The notes: generated by a model from the letters alone, not told the origin. A stretch of 64,000 bases of DNA from Symbiodinium natans (GCA_905221605.1 CAJNDS010001458.1:188001-252000); one strand, 5' to 3'; counted from the stretch's first letter, positions 37,880-48,489 are shown. Made by a program: numbers and translations.

Positions 37880-39340
37880 CTCATAATTGCATCAGAACGA
37901 TCCTTAAAACGCAAAACTCCTTCCAAAAGCCAAAATGAAGTTGCGAAGTGTGCAAAAGCCCAGGGAAACGGACATAGCGAATAGAGAAATGAGGAAGGAA
38001 AACAACATAAGTGCAAAATAGAGTCCGAAAGTGCGCAAGAGAAAATGACAAATTATTATAAAGATCAAGGAAATACACGCCGCATTCCATCCATATGGCC
38101 TTGCTTCGCAGATTCATACTTCTTGGAAGTATTCTGTTGGTAGTGGGTTGTGGTTTTGCTTGTCGCAATATGACCTGCAAGCTATTTGAGGGAACTTTTG
38201 GAAATAGAAGCATTATTGTTTTGCGAATCTGGCAAGCAAGCTTGTTGCCACACGAGTGAAGGAACCACCTGCCCCAAGATATTTTCAAAGCAACGCTTGC
38301 AACGTGTATCGTATCATTCGTACAAGGCCAACTGGCCGAATCCCGGTACATTGTTGGAACAAATAGAAGGCTTCATGTTTGCATGGATATGTCTCCAAAG
38401 CTTGAAATTGATTCTCGAAGGGGCGTTGTTTCTCTTCGTAAAATTCTCGCAAGAAGGCCTGGTTGCCTCCAACCGGAGCTTTCAAGATCTGGACATCAAG
38501 ATCCGTGACCACCCGAACGCCTAACGCTTAATGTTCGCCGGAAAACAAATAAAGAGGCCATTGTTCCAGATCATATCGCAAGCCGAATTCAGTTGCCAGG
38601 CGGCATTCCTCCTCGAAAGAACACAACACATGGGAAATTAATCCTCCATTGAAGGCATCATCTATATGTTCCGGCTCGAATTCTGGATGAACCCCCGCAG
38701 CAACGCGCAGCCTCGACCATACGTTTACGTGTGAGTCAAAGGATCAAGAGTCTCCGGTATCGTATGTATGCGCGCACCTATTATGGCTCGGTGCAAGAGG
38801 CATGTACTCCCAAAAGCAACAATTCAAGATATAAACATTTGATATTCCTGCAGATATAGGTGACATCTGCACCGAATCCCGCAGGGATTCCAAAAGAATG
38901 AATTACTGAATATATGAGACGTGGGAATCAAATGAAAACAAAAACGATAACTTTCGAGCTCCCCAGGACACCCCATCGTGTAAAAGACCCGCCACCACCC
39001 CCCAATTAAGAGGTATCCCAGGAAGACGAAACGAAATAATGCCATCATCAAGGGGCATCCTTGTTGGCCTTTCGAGCTGCTCTCCAAACGACCCCGACAT
39101 TTTAAGTGTAAGTCGGCCCCATGTCACCACTCCACGAATCTGGCCGAAGTCGGCGTGAATTGCCGAGCATCCTGGATGAATTGATCCGATAATATCTCAT
39201 TAATATATTTTTCATATCCTTCTGAAGAAGGACGACATCTTCACGATCATGGTTGCGCCCAATCCACTCTCGATACGCGTGAACCAAACTCTCGGCATCA
39301 TTAGAAAGCCCAACCGTAAGTTGAGCAGGCAACAACCTCT
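37880..39340 (-). pseudogene. Decayed LINE-type reverse transcriptase
   Basis: Read on the minus strand through several frames, the core reverse transcriptase motifs appear in the correct order. Motif A-like VVLLQKDMKN lies near 39240-39211, motif B GQQGCPLMMALF near 39069-39034, motif C-like HIDDAF near 38673-38656, and a motif D-like FGLRYDLEQ follows near 38590-38565. The thumb segment then runs from LKAPVGG near 38490 to about 38300. The thumb aligns without gaps to the start of the retroelement ORF at 48490: LK-P near the start, FL--F, F-ALE, P--H-AF. At least three frameshifts and a stop after FSGEH make it a pseudogene. I found no zinc knuckle or endonuclease downstream; that end seems lost. 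Known knowledge: these motifs define the palm and thumb of non-LTR retrotransposon RTs. Confidence 0.62.
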
Positions 39341-39830
39341 ATCGCATGCTAGTCAAATCCATTTGATACAAGCACTTGCCAACCAATTTCCGAAGCCAGC
39401 CCATAACGATCGGACGGGCGTCGTACCTGCGCCTACAACGTACGGAATTCCTGCTGCAATAAGGCGTCAACTAAGACGTCCAGACCAAATAGCTCTCTCA
39501 GCGCAGCATCCCGATCCGCATTCACAACAGATTCTTCCCCCTCATACTCCACAATTGTCATGTCAACATCGGCAATGTGGCTGACGACGGTATCATCCCG
39601 CGCGCGACTGGACGAGAGGGGAACATCTGACGGGAAAGGAGGCGAGATACAGATAGCACCCAACATTTCTAGTCTCCAAATCGTCCGCATCTGATGAGTG
39701 AAGAGAAATCCCAATAGGCGATTGAAAATCCGACATGCTGGACGTGGAAGGTGCCAATTCCGCTCCAAAGAAACAAAGCCATGGCGAGGTAAAGGCAATC
39801 GAATAAGTTGCACTGGGAACAATGCCACTT
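39341..39830 (-). other. Possible N-terminal flank of the decayed reverse transcriptase
   Basis: A minus-strand frame is open at 39433-39828. It ends in an acidic, leucine-rich stretch that includes IVEYEGEESVVNADRDAALR. It lies where the region before the RT core would be expected, but I recognise no motif in it. Assignment to the retroelement is by position only. Confidence 0.3.
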
Positions 39831-41100
39831 CAACAGTTCAACAGAAAATAACACGCCTTTATCAGACTGCTAGCATGAAGAGGACCCAGACATGAATGGC
39901 ACAACTCGGAAACTTGAGATTGAGCCACACCCGAATCAGAAAATAACAAGCGAACCAGGAAAACCATGCAATCCCCTAGTTGGAGGCACGGACCCCAACT
40001 ACCATTGCCCAAAGATTGGCCTAACGAAGCCCCCCAAGCGACCGCGGCACATGACCGAATGTGGTGAAGGTAAAACAGCGATGCCGTGAGAGTCCAGAAT
40101 TATCGGAAATTGGGATATCTTTGTGGCGATTGGGACGATTCCGAAGATGCGAGCCGAAGGCATTCCCATCTCTGAGCCTGACACAAAAGCCCTCCCAAGA
40201 GAATCCCCAAGATGAAAGTAGAGGTGCCCATGTTGCACCTGTTTCTTTGAAAAGGAATAGATCTACCGGCATCATATCTTGTCAGTGTCCATATTCGTAA
40301 CTTGTCAATCCCCATACTTAGGTTTCTTTCAATTTCTTTTCTTAATTGGCGCTTTTGAGAGCAGAAGACTCTTGCGCCGCCAGAGGAAGAAACTATTCAT
40401 CCGAATGAGCTTCCAGATCGACCTCTCAATCGAATTGAAGTGGCAGCTCATACATCATGCAGCGACGATCCCCAGCAAAGTCAATCCCACCAAACCGCAA
40501 GCAAGACCCACGAGAACCAGCGGTGGGGGGGGGGGGGTCGCACCCTTCCATGCAGCCGTTCAGCAGCGCGGGCTGCTAGCGCCGGCGGCCCGGACGTGGA
40601 AAAGCCTCCATTGCACGTTGCCGGAGCCATTAAGCAGAGGCAGCTCGCACTCAGAGTCAAAGCTGATGTCATGTGCTGCCTTCGTCGTTACACCATGCGG
40701 GTTTGCATACCATTGCAAAACAATCCCAATATGTCGTGATGAAGGAGTGCCCCAAGTCACGACCCTCGAGGGTATATTCTATCATTTGTGAACTGTCTCT
40801 AGGATATGTAACTTTCTCAGGGTTTGTGGAGCAAGGGAGGGTCATTTCCCAGTTCATCTTAGCTTATACCCCTATACCCCCCCCCCTTCGCTTTTACACC
40901 ATTTCTGAAGCCACCACCCAATCCAAACCTTATACCAAAACTCCTAAACCATAACCACCACCCAAATACTTTACCTTACCCACAATATAACCAATGTCCT
41001 AACCTCTGAACTCGGAAATGATAAAGCCTACAACCTTCCTAACTAAAGTCTATAATCGCGAACTGGGAAATGTTCCTCGTAGGAAAATAATAATAACAAT
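39831..41100. other. No supported gene; homopolymer run and AT-rich transition
   Basis: The longest ORF (40279-40791, plus) crosses a G-run at about 40525-40538 and has no recognisable domain. From about 40860 the plus strand becomes C- and A-rich and poor in G, leading into the AT-rich island. Nothing else supported. Confidence 0.55.
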
Positions 41101-41128
41101 AATAATGAACATTATTATTATTATTCAA

Positions 41129-41563
41129 TTAGCAATGCCAATATCGGTATAATTCGCTCGGTGCTTCAACTATTTTGAAATCTATGTACTGCAATCTTTC
41201 TTTACTACAAGCATACCGTGTTGCTTGTTTGTGTATTTCTAACCAATGATACTTCTGTAGGCTTTTATACCAAATGAATTTAGGAGTATATACATACGGC
41301 TCATCTAAATATTTTCGTCCGTCTTGGGCTTGTTCCACGAATTTTAGTATTGCGTGTTTGATTGACTCATAGTTTTTTGCTTCTATTTCTTCAAATTGAA
41401 ATATGTGATTTGCAGTTGTTAATAACAGTTTGTCATATTGTGTTTTAAAATCTTCTTGTTCTTCTGGTTCTTCTTGCTTTTCTCCACAAGCAGATAAGAA
41501 TTCATTAATAATTTCTTCAGACGGGGGTATTTTCTCCTTCTTCCAAAAGTTATACACTATCAA
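41129..41563 (-). CDS. Hypothetical protein of the viral island, apparently intact
   Basis: An uninterrupted minus-strand frame of 144 codons in strongly AT-rich DNA. The product is charged and mostly helical by eye, with a Glu-rich stretch near residues 30-42 (EKQEEPEEQED) and an aromatic C-terminal half (YTPKFIWYKSLQKYHWLE). It has no transmembrane segment or signal peptide. The 3' end overlaps an ATTATT run. I do not recognise a family. Its composition and position next to broken packaging-ATPase and fibre genes suggest it belongs to the same inserted virus. It is the only longer ORF in the island without an obvious break. Confidence 0.5.
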   Translation of the reverse strand: MIVYNFWKKEKIPPSEEIINEFLSACGEKQEEPEEQEDFKTQYDKLLLTTANHIFQFEEIEAKNYESIKHAILKFVEQAQDGRKYLDEPYVYTPKFIWYKSLQKYHWLEIHKQATRYACSKERLQYIDFKIVEAPSELYRYWHC

Positions 41564-41633
41564 TATAGATTAGATTTTGTTTTTTAAAATTTTAATCCAT
41601 CATAATTTTAGATGTATTTATATATTCTATACA

Positions 41634-41975
41634 TCTTTTTTCAATAAATCATCATCAGTCTCTAATTTCTCTACTCTTTCTTCTAATTCTTCAGGGGTAA
41701 TCTGAGATTTAGCCCATCCTCTGCTACATATTTCAACGCTTCCTTCCTGAAAATTAGTATCAGGTTTAAAAATATCGTCAGGATTGGTATGCCTACCTGT
41801 TGAACCAAATTTAGTATTTTCTCATCAACAATATTAGTCGTTATTATGTTATTCTCTTTGACAGTTTTAGTCTCTTTATAATAAAATGATCTTTAACGGC
41901 ACGGGATACAAGATATACCACGAGCATTTCGAAATCCTTTATCGTTGGTGTTTTCTGAAATATCGCTCACTTATA
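41634..41975 (-). pseudogene. Broken hypothetical viral gene, divergent from the packaging ATPase
   Basis: The minus strand gives protein-like sequence in shifting frames. It begins near 41970 with SDISENTNDKGFRNARGI, continues with VKENNIITTNIVDEKILNLV, and ends with ITPEELEERVEKLETDDDLL before a stop near 41634. Each piece is open only in its own frame, so at least two frameshifts have accumulated. I recognise no family. The gene would be transcribed away from the ATPase gene across an AT-rich gap of about 40 bp, an arrangement common in compact viral genomes. Confidence 0.42.
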
Positions 41976-42011
41976 TTAATAACGATATAATTTTTCTTTG
42001 TATTCATAATA

Positions 42012-42805
42012 ATGAATATTCCTATAGTTAAACCTATCAATGATAAAGAATATGATTCTAAACAATCTAAATATGAAGTAGCACCTGAACTACCAGCATC
42101 CATGATTATATCAGCACCGTCAGGTTCAGGAAAAACTATTTTATTACAATCGATAGTTTTTGATATTTACAGAAATTGTTTCGCTCATATATATATATTT
42201 TTAGCCCATCAATAAATGTAGATAATATATGGACACCCGAAAAGAAATGAAACTAGATGCTGAAAAAGAGCAGTGCTTTTTTTCAAGAATATATCCTATT
42301 TGATTGATAAAAGATTATAGAAAGACACCATAAAGTTATAGAGTATCAAAAGAAAAACGACCATAAAATTTTTCATTCTTGCTTACTCGTAATAGACGAT
42401 ATGGCAGACAACGAAAAATTTAGCAGACACTCAAGTTTGTTAAATTAGTGATTTGTCCGCGGGAGACAGAATGCCCTGACAGTTATAACCAGCGTTCAAG
42501 CATATCGGACACTATCAAGAATTCTTCGTGTTAATTCCAGACAATTATTTTTCTTCAAGATGAGAAATTATAAAGAGATAGAGACAATGGTTGAAGAATT
42601 ATCGACTATGTTAATAAACAAAAAGATGTTGGCAGACGCTAAGAATGTAGCAGAGGCAAAACGGTTATTCTTAGAGATTTACAACGAAGCGACAAGCGAA
42701 CCATATAGTTTTTTATACTGTAATTTAACTAAAAGCGATATTGATGAAGTATTTATGAAGAACTTTACACATAGGATAGTGATTAGTGATGGTGAAGAAA
42801 AATAA
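42012..42805 (+). pseudogene. A32-like (FtsK/HerA-type) virion DNA-packaging ATPase, broken
   Basis: Packaging ATPases of this kind pump the viral genome into the preformed capsid. The N-terminal frame (42012-42212) starts MNIPIVKPINDKEYDS and contains a Walker A motif, APSGSGKT, at 42114-42137. It then stops at TAA after LAHQ. In a different frame, about 42380-42430, comes a Walker B-like hydrophobic stretch ending in an Asp pair, LLVIDDMAD, followed by EKFSRHSSLLN. The C-terminal part (42560-42805) contains MRNYKEIETMVEEL and the PYSFLYCNLTKSD block typical of this family in algal DNA viruses. At least two frameshifts separate the parts, so it is inactive. Whether the source was a polinton-like virus or a larger DNA virus cannot be decided from these motifs. 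Confidence 0.7.
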
Positions 42806-42939
42806 TATTATTTTTCATAATATTATTAATTAAAATAGGCTGCAATTATAAATTTGAACAGGCAAACGATACATTATTTTATCACTCTTCTTTTCCTTTA
42901 TTTCTTTATTTCCTTTATCATTTCTTTCAATACTTTAAT
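42806..42939. other. AT-rich intergenic stretch between ATPase and fibre genes
   Basis: Low-complexity AT-rich DNA (many CTTTATTTC and TTATTAATT words) with no supported gene. Confidence 0.5.
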
Positions 42940-43041
42940 TTACAATCTATCAATATTACTCGAATCTAAATTACTTTCATTAATATTGTTTATCTGATTA
43001 ATACAATCATTCTCATTATCTTTAGAAATTCTATTGCCCAT
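42940..43041 (-). CDS. 33-residue ORF with N-terminal myristoylation signature
   Basis: A short minus-strand ORF starts MGNRIS and is rich in Asn, Ile and Ser. It ends at a TAA at 42940-42942. Gly at position 2 and Ser at position 6 fit the N-myristoylation consensus (M-G-x-x-x-S/T). It begins only about 20 bp downstream of the fibre stop codon and runs in the same direction. Reading on past the stop gives a Lys-rich helix-like stretch (IKVLKEMIKEIKK), so it may be the start of a longer, now broken gene. Function unknown. Confidence 0.35.
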   Translation of the reverse strand: MGNRISKDNENDCINQINNINESNLDSSNIDRL

Positions 43042-43061
43042 ACTATGTTATAACTTCTATT

Positions 43062-44725
43062 TTAAGTACTATCACTTTTAAATCCTTTCCCTTTATCTTT
43101 CAACTTCTTTAATTCTTTTCTCAATTTATCTACTTCATTTATTATTGTCTGTAAAGCACTCCACAAAATCGGAATACACATTGAATAATCAAATTTTACA
43201 TATACATCTCTTCCTTCTTTAACCATATTCCCCCATTCTGAAGGCATTTTATCATTTAAAACATCATTAGCAACCACACCCACGCAAGGTCTGTCGCCGT
43301 ATTTCTTTATCTATAAATTTGTATATTTTAGATTTAATAATATTCTTTACCATCTCAACGGCTTTCTTTGAATTGATTTCTTTTATTCCCTTTTTTAGTC
43401 TTTTGTCAGAGCTGGGAGCAATACCACCTGTATATGAAATATCACCTATAACATCAATGCCACCATCGCTAACGATTAATACATTTTTAGTTCCAATTTC
43501 AGTTATTGGTTCTCCGTCCGAGTAAGGATTTCTTAAAAATATTTGTTCTACTGCTCCGATTGCCATTATATGTGTAATACTAAATCTTTCAAAGGAATTA
43601 CCTGTACTACCTAGTACTCTAAATTCTGGTGTTCCTGTTGCTCCAATATCTACATCAAAATCACCTTCTGATGATAATTTACCTATTGTATTAACTGTAT
43701 CATTAAATACTATTGGTTTATTTAGTGTTATGCCGTTAGTATCGTTTAAATTTATGAATATGTCTGATGATGTCGGGTCAGCTAATCTGTTTGATTGAAT
43801 TCAGAAGTTTTGTTCTATTGTTGCAATATGATTTAATGAAAAATTGGCGTTTGGTTATTGATATATTCTTCCTCTATTATTTATTAAAACATACTATTGA
43901 ATGTATTATTAAAAGTTTCAATCACCACTAAAATTAGCACTACCACCACCCGCTACATTTAGTCTTGTTGCTCCTCCTGCTATTGCTCCAATTCCTAAAT
44001 TATTTCAATATACCGCTCCTCCGGCTGTTGCTGTATTCAATAATAATTATGATTGAATATCATTTGATGCATTATAAGCATTAATATTAAATGAATGCAT
44101 TTTAATATATCCTTGTGCATTTTTGACAGATAAAACATTACTGGCGTCTGCAGTATTTTTAAATACTTCAATGCCGTTAGAATTTGTTGATGTTATTATA
44201 TCTCCGTTCATTATTATATTATTATCAACTTCTAAATTATCAACTTTTGTTGCTCCTACACTTAAAAAATATCCGCTTGCATTTGCTTTACCTATTCCCA
44301 CTTCGGCACTTGTTAAACTTCCTAATCTCATTCTGTTAGAATTATTAACTGCTGAATTATCGTTTAAAATTATAATATTACCATCTTCTGTATTAGCATT
44401 GATGAATTTCAAATTATTATTAATATATATCCATTGTGCTGTGCCGTCTCTAATTCTTAATATTGGATTGGTAGTATTAGACACCCTCCATAATGAAATA
44501 CCATTAATAGATATTGATAATAATATTGTATCGTTATTGAATGATGTAGTACCATTAATAAATAACTGTTTAATAAATATTGATCCGTTTGTTGTGTTAT
44601 TACATTCAATATAAGTATTTGTGTCCGTATCGTCATCAATTCGTTAAATAATCTTATGGCACTTGTTGTTTCATTTATTGCTGAAATTAATCTAAATATA
44701 TCTTTATAAGCAAAGCGTAATAGAA
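43062..44725 (-). pseudogene. Viral fibre-type protein with C-terminal peptidase S74 chaperone domain, broken
   Basis: On the minus strand, low-complexity Asn/Thr/Ile-rich, beta-type sequence runs from about 44720 to 43560. Blocks include NNTTNGSIFIKQ, NTTNPILRIRDGTAQWIYIN and the region around GITLNKPIVFNDTVNTIGKL. It ends in an S74 (intramolecular chaperone of endosialidase type) domain. The start of that domain, SSDKRLKKGIKEI, is near 43430-43390. Its second half, GVVANDVL to the C-terminal coiled-coil DKLRKELKKLKDKGKGF, is at 43283-43062. Known knowledge: S74 domains trimerise fibres and cleave themselves off, using a Ser-Lys pair in which the SDxRxK motif takes part; SDKRLK is visible. 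The gene is broken by at least three frameshifts or stops (near 44645, 43801, 43290). It may encode a host-attachment fibre of the integrated virus. Confidence 0.7.
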
Positions 44726-44932
44726 TATACCCCGAAATAGAGGTGGGCGATAGTGTTAACATAATACGCAAAAAAAGACATTAGTGAAAACGAACGGACT
44801 TCGTATTGGTTGAAGATTATAGAAATAGTTAAGCGAATAGATAAGAAATTAGGTCAAAGTTATTATTATTTAGAGAGCGATAATAAACGAGGTTATTTGC
44901 ATCACGAATTATTAAAGGTAAAAGAAACGATA
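44710..44932 (+). pseudogene. Retroviral-type (rve) integrase, C-terminal remnant
   Basis: A plus-strand frame reads YPEIEVGDSVNIIRKK, shifts by one base in an A-run, and continues as SENERTSYWLKII through GQSYYYLES to HHELLKV. The VGD-hydrophobic-I-x-K-K entry, the central W and the final H-E-L-L-K-V resemble the SH3-like C-terminal domain of integrases of Polinton/Maverick and polinton-like viruses. The catalytic core is not found upstream, where the fibre gene starts on the other strand. It is therefore a fragment, probably left by rearrangement. Assignment is by motif reading and moderately uncertain. Confidence 0.45.
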
Positions 44933-45543
44933 GTGCATATATTATATTGTATTATTATTATTGGGGCACAAATAAAATATTCTTGTGGCGCCCATAAATC
45001 GTTTCTTTGGTCTCTCATTTAATTCGTTCATACGCGTATATTCATTTTATTCACTCTCCATTTCACTCATTAAATTCATTCACATAATAATTCAATGAAA
45101 AGAGAATACAATATGCGCGTATTTAATTAGCAAAGTTTTGCGCGCGTGTAATATTATATTTTATATCTTATAAGGCGGGCTTACTACTATTATCTTCATG
45201 TGCCCACCATAATATAACAAATATAAATGCGACCGTGAATGAAAAGAACAATATTTGGGCACGCGCAATTCATGCTTTCGTTCACTACGTTCTCTACATT
45301 ATAATTTACATACGTGTTCTCATTTCGTTTCGATTTAGTATTAGATTTCATGCGCACGTACGAAGATTTATTGTGCGCGCATGATAATATTAATAGAATT
45401 AGATGCGCGAAATGAAAGAAATCATATTGTTCGCGCAATTGCTGTTCACAATAAGTGAATTCACGCGTCGTTTCTCCTTGTAATTCATATCATTGTATTC
45501 TCTTCTCCTTTATCCCCTTAATAATATAGTAAAGGGGCGTGCT

Positions 45544-45552
45544 AAAAGACCT
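45544..45552 (+). repeat. AAAAGACCT motif, site 1
   Basis: First of three identical nonamers in this AT-rich block, here followed by CTATTATA. A hairpin is less clear than at the other two sites. Confidence 0.55.
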
Positions 45553-45690
45553 CTATTATACAGCCTCTTTAATATATTATATAGGGGGTGTTCGTGCGTA
45601 CAATTATTTTTATAACAGCGCGCATTTCATTTGTCCATTCATAATATAGTTGTAAGCATGAATACAAGGAGTGAATATAATAAATTAATG

Positions 45691-45742
45691 CGTGCCCCAA
45701 AAACCCTTATAATATAATACTATTTTGGGGTTATTAATACGC
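45691..45742. repeat. Inverted repeat CCCCAAAA ... TTTTGGGG
   Basis: Arms at 45695-45702 and 45723-45730 enclose a 20-nt AT-rich loop. GCGT and ACGC words lie outside them. The arrangement could form a hairpin. Confidence 0.7.
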
Positions 45743-46002
45743 CCAAAAAGTAGTATATTGTAGGAGCGGTTTTTGCGGGTTTCGTTCACATAATAATATT
45801 AATGGCGCGCGTGCGTTCATTTTATTCACTTCTTTGCCAATTAAATTATTATTGTTCTCTTGACACGGGTCAAATATAAAGTTAGTTCACTGGCCCGTTC
45901 ATTCGTTCTTTAATATACTTTATACGTCACACGTTCTTTATAAGTGCATTAGTTCACTCACTCTCTTATCTTTCCCGCGAGGCATGAATATAATGAATAT
46001 AC

Positions 46003-46033
46003 GGGCCCGTTATAAAAGACCTATTTTGGGGCC
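46003..46033. repeat. AAAAGACCT motif between GGGCCC and GGGGCC, site 2
   Basis: GGGCCC (46003-46008) and GGGGCC (46028-46033) can pair across TATAAAAGACCTATTTT, which carries the nonamer at 46014-46022. Confidence 0.6.
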
Positions 46034-46340
46034 TGTGCGTATATTTTACTGGATTCTTCATTCTAATTCTCGAATTTTAATTTAATTGAATTATCAGGAA
46101 TGAAGATATGAATGACGCATGAATTCAATTGAACAACAAGCAAAATTAGGAAAGGAATGAAGAAGGAAGATACACTACGTTCACATAATTCGCTCATTTG
46201 CTTGTAATATTAAATTCACGCTCAAATGCACTCGTTATATTCCCTTCGCCACATAACCCAATAAGTTGTAGAATCATGATTGGTGCGGCTTCTATTTCAC
46301 TTATAATTATTGCCACACGTGTAAATAATCTTATATCTGC

Positions 46341-46372
46341 GGCCCATAAAAAGACCTATTAATTATATGGCC
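46341..46372. repeat. AAAAGACCT motif between GGCCC and GGCC, site 3
   Basis: GGCCC (46341-46345) and GGCC (46369-46372) flank the nonamer at 46349-46357, with spacing close to site 2. Confidence 0.6.
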
Positions 46373-46500
46373 GTATGAACAATCACTCACTTGTAACCTT
46401 TGTCCCGTTCACTCGTGGTCATATTAAACTCATGCGTCTTTCACACATTCATTCCTTATAATTCAATACATTCACTTCATTCACTTCTCTCATCTTGGTA

Positions 46501-47382
46501 CGCGCTCCAAGACTCCTTAAAAAGCTTATAATGTTCATTCATGTAGTTTTTCCAGGAACTAGACCGCTATCATCACCAGGCTGTTACCAAGTTTAGAAAG
46601 AAAAGACTTTTCGCCAAATCATTTTTTCGAAGATTCTTCATAGATCTTTTGTCGAATGATAAGAATTCATCCCGAAAAGAAATGAATTTAATTTTATCTG
46701 CAAAGATTCAATTTTATCTGCATAGATGATGTTTAAATAGAGAAGAGAATTTTCGCAAAATCAATTATTTCTCGAATTCTCGAGAGATGAATCTTTATAT
46801 ATATCTATATTTGAAGAAAATGAACGAAATTGATAGATTTTATATTCATAGGATTCTAGATCTCTATTATTATAGAAATATTCTTTCTATATTCATTTAA
46901 AGGAATTCAAATCGCCAAATCATAAGAATTATTGCAAAGATTTCTCTCAATAATTAAATATTCATTATTTGAGTATTGAATGAATATATGTAAAATATTA
47001 GGAAGAAAACCTAAATATCGATAAAAAATCGCCAAATCGATGAGAGGATTTTGAATTACTTTTAATTTAATAGATTTAAATAACCGATTTTCTCAAGCAA
47101 TTTCACTCAAATTAATCCACTCTATCTTTTTCTTTGTGTTTCGATCCTAGAATCAAATCCTTCAACTTTCATCAAAATCATCAATTTTGATTCTTCGTCT
47201 ATCAAATCAATATGATCTTCCCATGAAAAGATCCAGATTCAATAGATCCTATCGAATTGGATCAATGAATTATTTATTATCAGCCGATTCTCACCCCTAA
47301 ACCCTATCATCCGATTCTCAACCCTGCTAAAGCCTCACATCCTTCTGTTCCGGAGTATCCCGAGACACCCTGCTGGTTCAAG
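46501..47382. other. AT-rich spacer without a gene
   Basis: No ORF of interest. The word TCGCCAAATC recurs (about 46613, 46912, 47030). A stretch at about 47165-47275 is a diverged direct copy of 53625-53735. Confidence 0.5.
47165..47275. repeat. Diverged direct repeat, left copy
   Basis: TTCATCAAAATCATCAATTT, then CAATATGATNTTC, TTCAATANATCCTATCGAA and TNGATCAA occur in the same order as at 53625-53735. The two copies bracket the minisatellite region. Confidence 0.7.
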
Positions 47383-48488
47383 GAAGGTTTCGTTGCACTT
47401 GCTATTCGTCTTGAGTTTCTGAGGAAGCCTTCGTGTCAATTGCTACTCGTCTTGAGTTTCTGAGGAAGGTTTCGTTGCAATTGCTACTCGTCTTGAGTTT
47501 CTGAGGAAGGTTTCGTTGCAATTGCTACTCGTCCTGAGTTTCTGAGGAAGGTTGCGTTGCAATTGCTACTCGTCTTGAGTTTCTGAGGAAGGTATTCGTT
47601 GCAATTGCTCCTCGTCCTGAGTTTTCGAGGACGATTTCGTTGTAGTTGCTAGTTGTCTTGAATTTCTGAGGAAGGTTTCGTTGCAATTGCTACTCGTCTT
47701 GAGTTTCTGAGGAAGGTTTCGTTGCAATTGCTACTCGTCGTGAGTTTCTGAGGAAGGTTTCGTGTCAATTGCTGCTCGTCTTGACTTTCTGGGGAAGGTT
47801 TCGTTGCAATTGCTACTCGTCTTGAGTTTCTAAGGAAGGTTTCGTTGCAATTGCTACTCGTCTTGAGTTTCTGAGGAAGGTTTCGTTGCAATTGCTACTC
47901 GTCGTGAGTTTCTAAGGAAGGTTTCGTGTCAATTGCTACTCGTCTTGACTTTCTGGGGAAGGTTTCGTTGCAATTGCTACTCGTCTTGAGTTTCTAAGGA
48001 AGGTTGCGTTGCAATTGCTACTCGTCTTGAGTTTCTGAGGAAGGTTTCGTTGCAATTGCTACTCGTCTTGACTTTCTGAGGAAGGTTTCGTTGCAATTGC
48101 TACTCGTCCTGAGTTTCTGAGGAAGGTTTCGTTGCAATTGCTATTCGTCTTGAGTTTCTGAGGAAGGTTTTCGATGCAATTGCTACTCGTCTTGAGTTTC
48201 TGAGGAAGGTTTCGTTGCAATTGCTACTCGTCTTGAGTTTCTGAGGAAGGTTGCGTTGCAATTGCTACTCGTCTTGAGTTTCTGATAAAGGTTTCGTTGC
48301 ACTTGCTACTCGTCTTGAGTTTCTGAGGAAGGTTTCGTTGCAGTTACTACTCGTCTTGAGTTTCTGAGGAAGGTTTCGTTACAATTGCTACTCGTCTTGA
48401 GTTTTAGAGGAAGGTTTCGTTGCAATTGCTAATCGTCTTGAGTTTCTGAGGAAGGTTTCGTTGCAATTTCTACTCGTCTTGAGTTTCT
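47383..48488. repeat. 41-bp minisatellite, left array (about 27 units)
   Basis: Tandem copies of a 41-bp unit, written in two parts as GAGGAAGGTTTCGTTGCAAT followed by TGCTACTCGTCTTGAGTTTC plus a final T. Units vary by single substitutions and 1-2 base indels (for example TGTCAATTGC for TTGCAATTGC). There is no spacer between units. The length 41 is not divisible by three, so apparent minus-strand peptides are only the repeat read in rotating frames. The array ends in phase at 48488, where a retroelement begins. Confidence 0.95.
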
Positions 48489-48489
48489 C

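Larger units (their letters stand above)
45023..46500. other. AT-rich non-coding DNA dotted with CG-containing words
   Basis: No gene supported. The DNA is AT-rich but contains many GCGCG, CGCGC and ACGCGT words (for example near 45055, 45117, 45142, 45252, 45376, 45433, 45463, 45619 and 45805). Three sites with AAAAGACCT, two of them between G/C-rich inverted arms, and a CCCCAAAA/TTTTGGGG inverted repeat are listed separately. It could be the remaining non-coding part of the viral insertion. Confidence 0.5.

Noticed and set aside
45196-45438. ORF of 80 codons in AT-rich DNA as a viral gene
   Set aside because: Low-complexity composition, no motif, and CG words shared with surrounding non-coding DNA.
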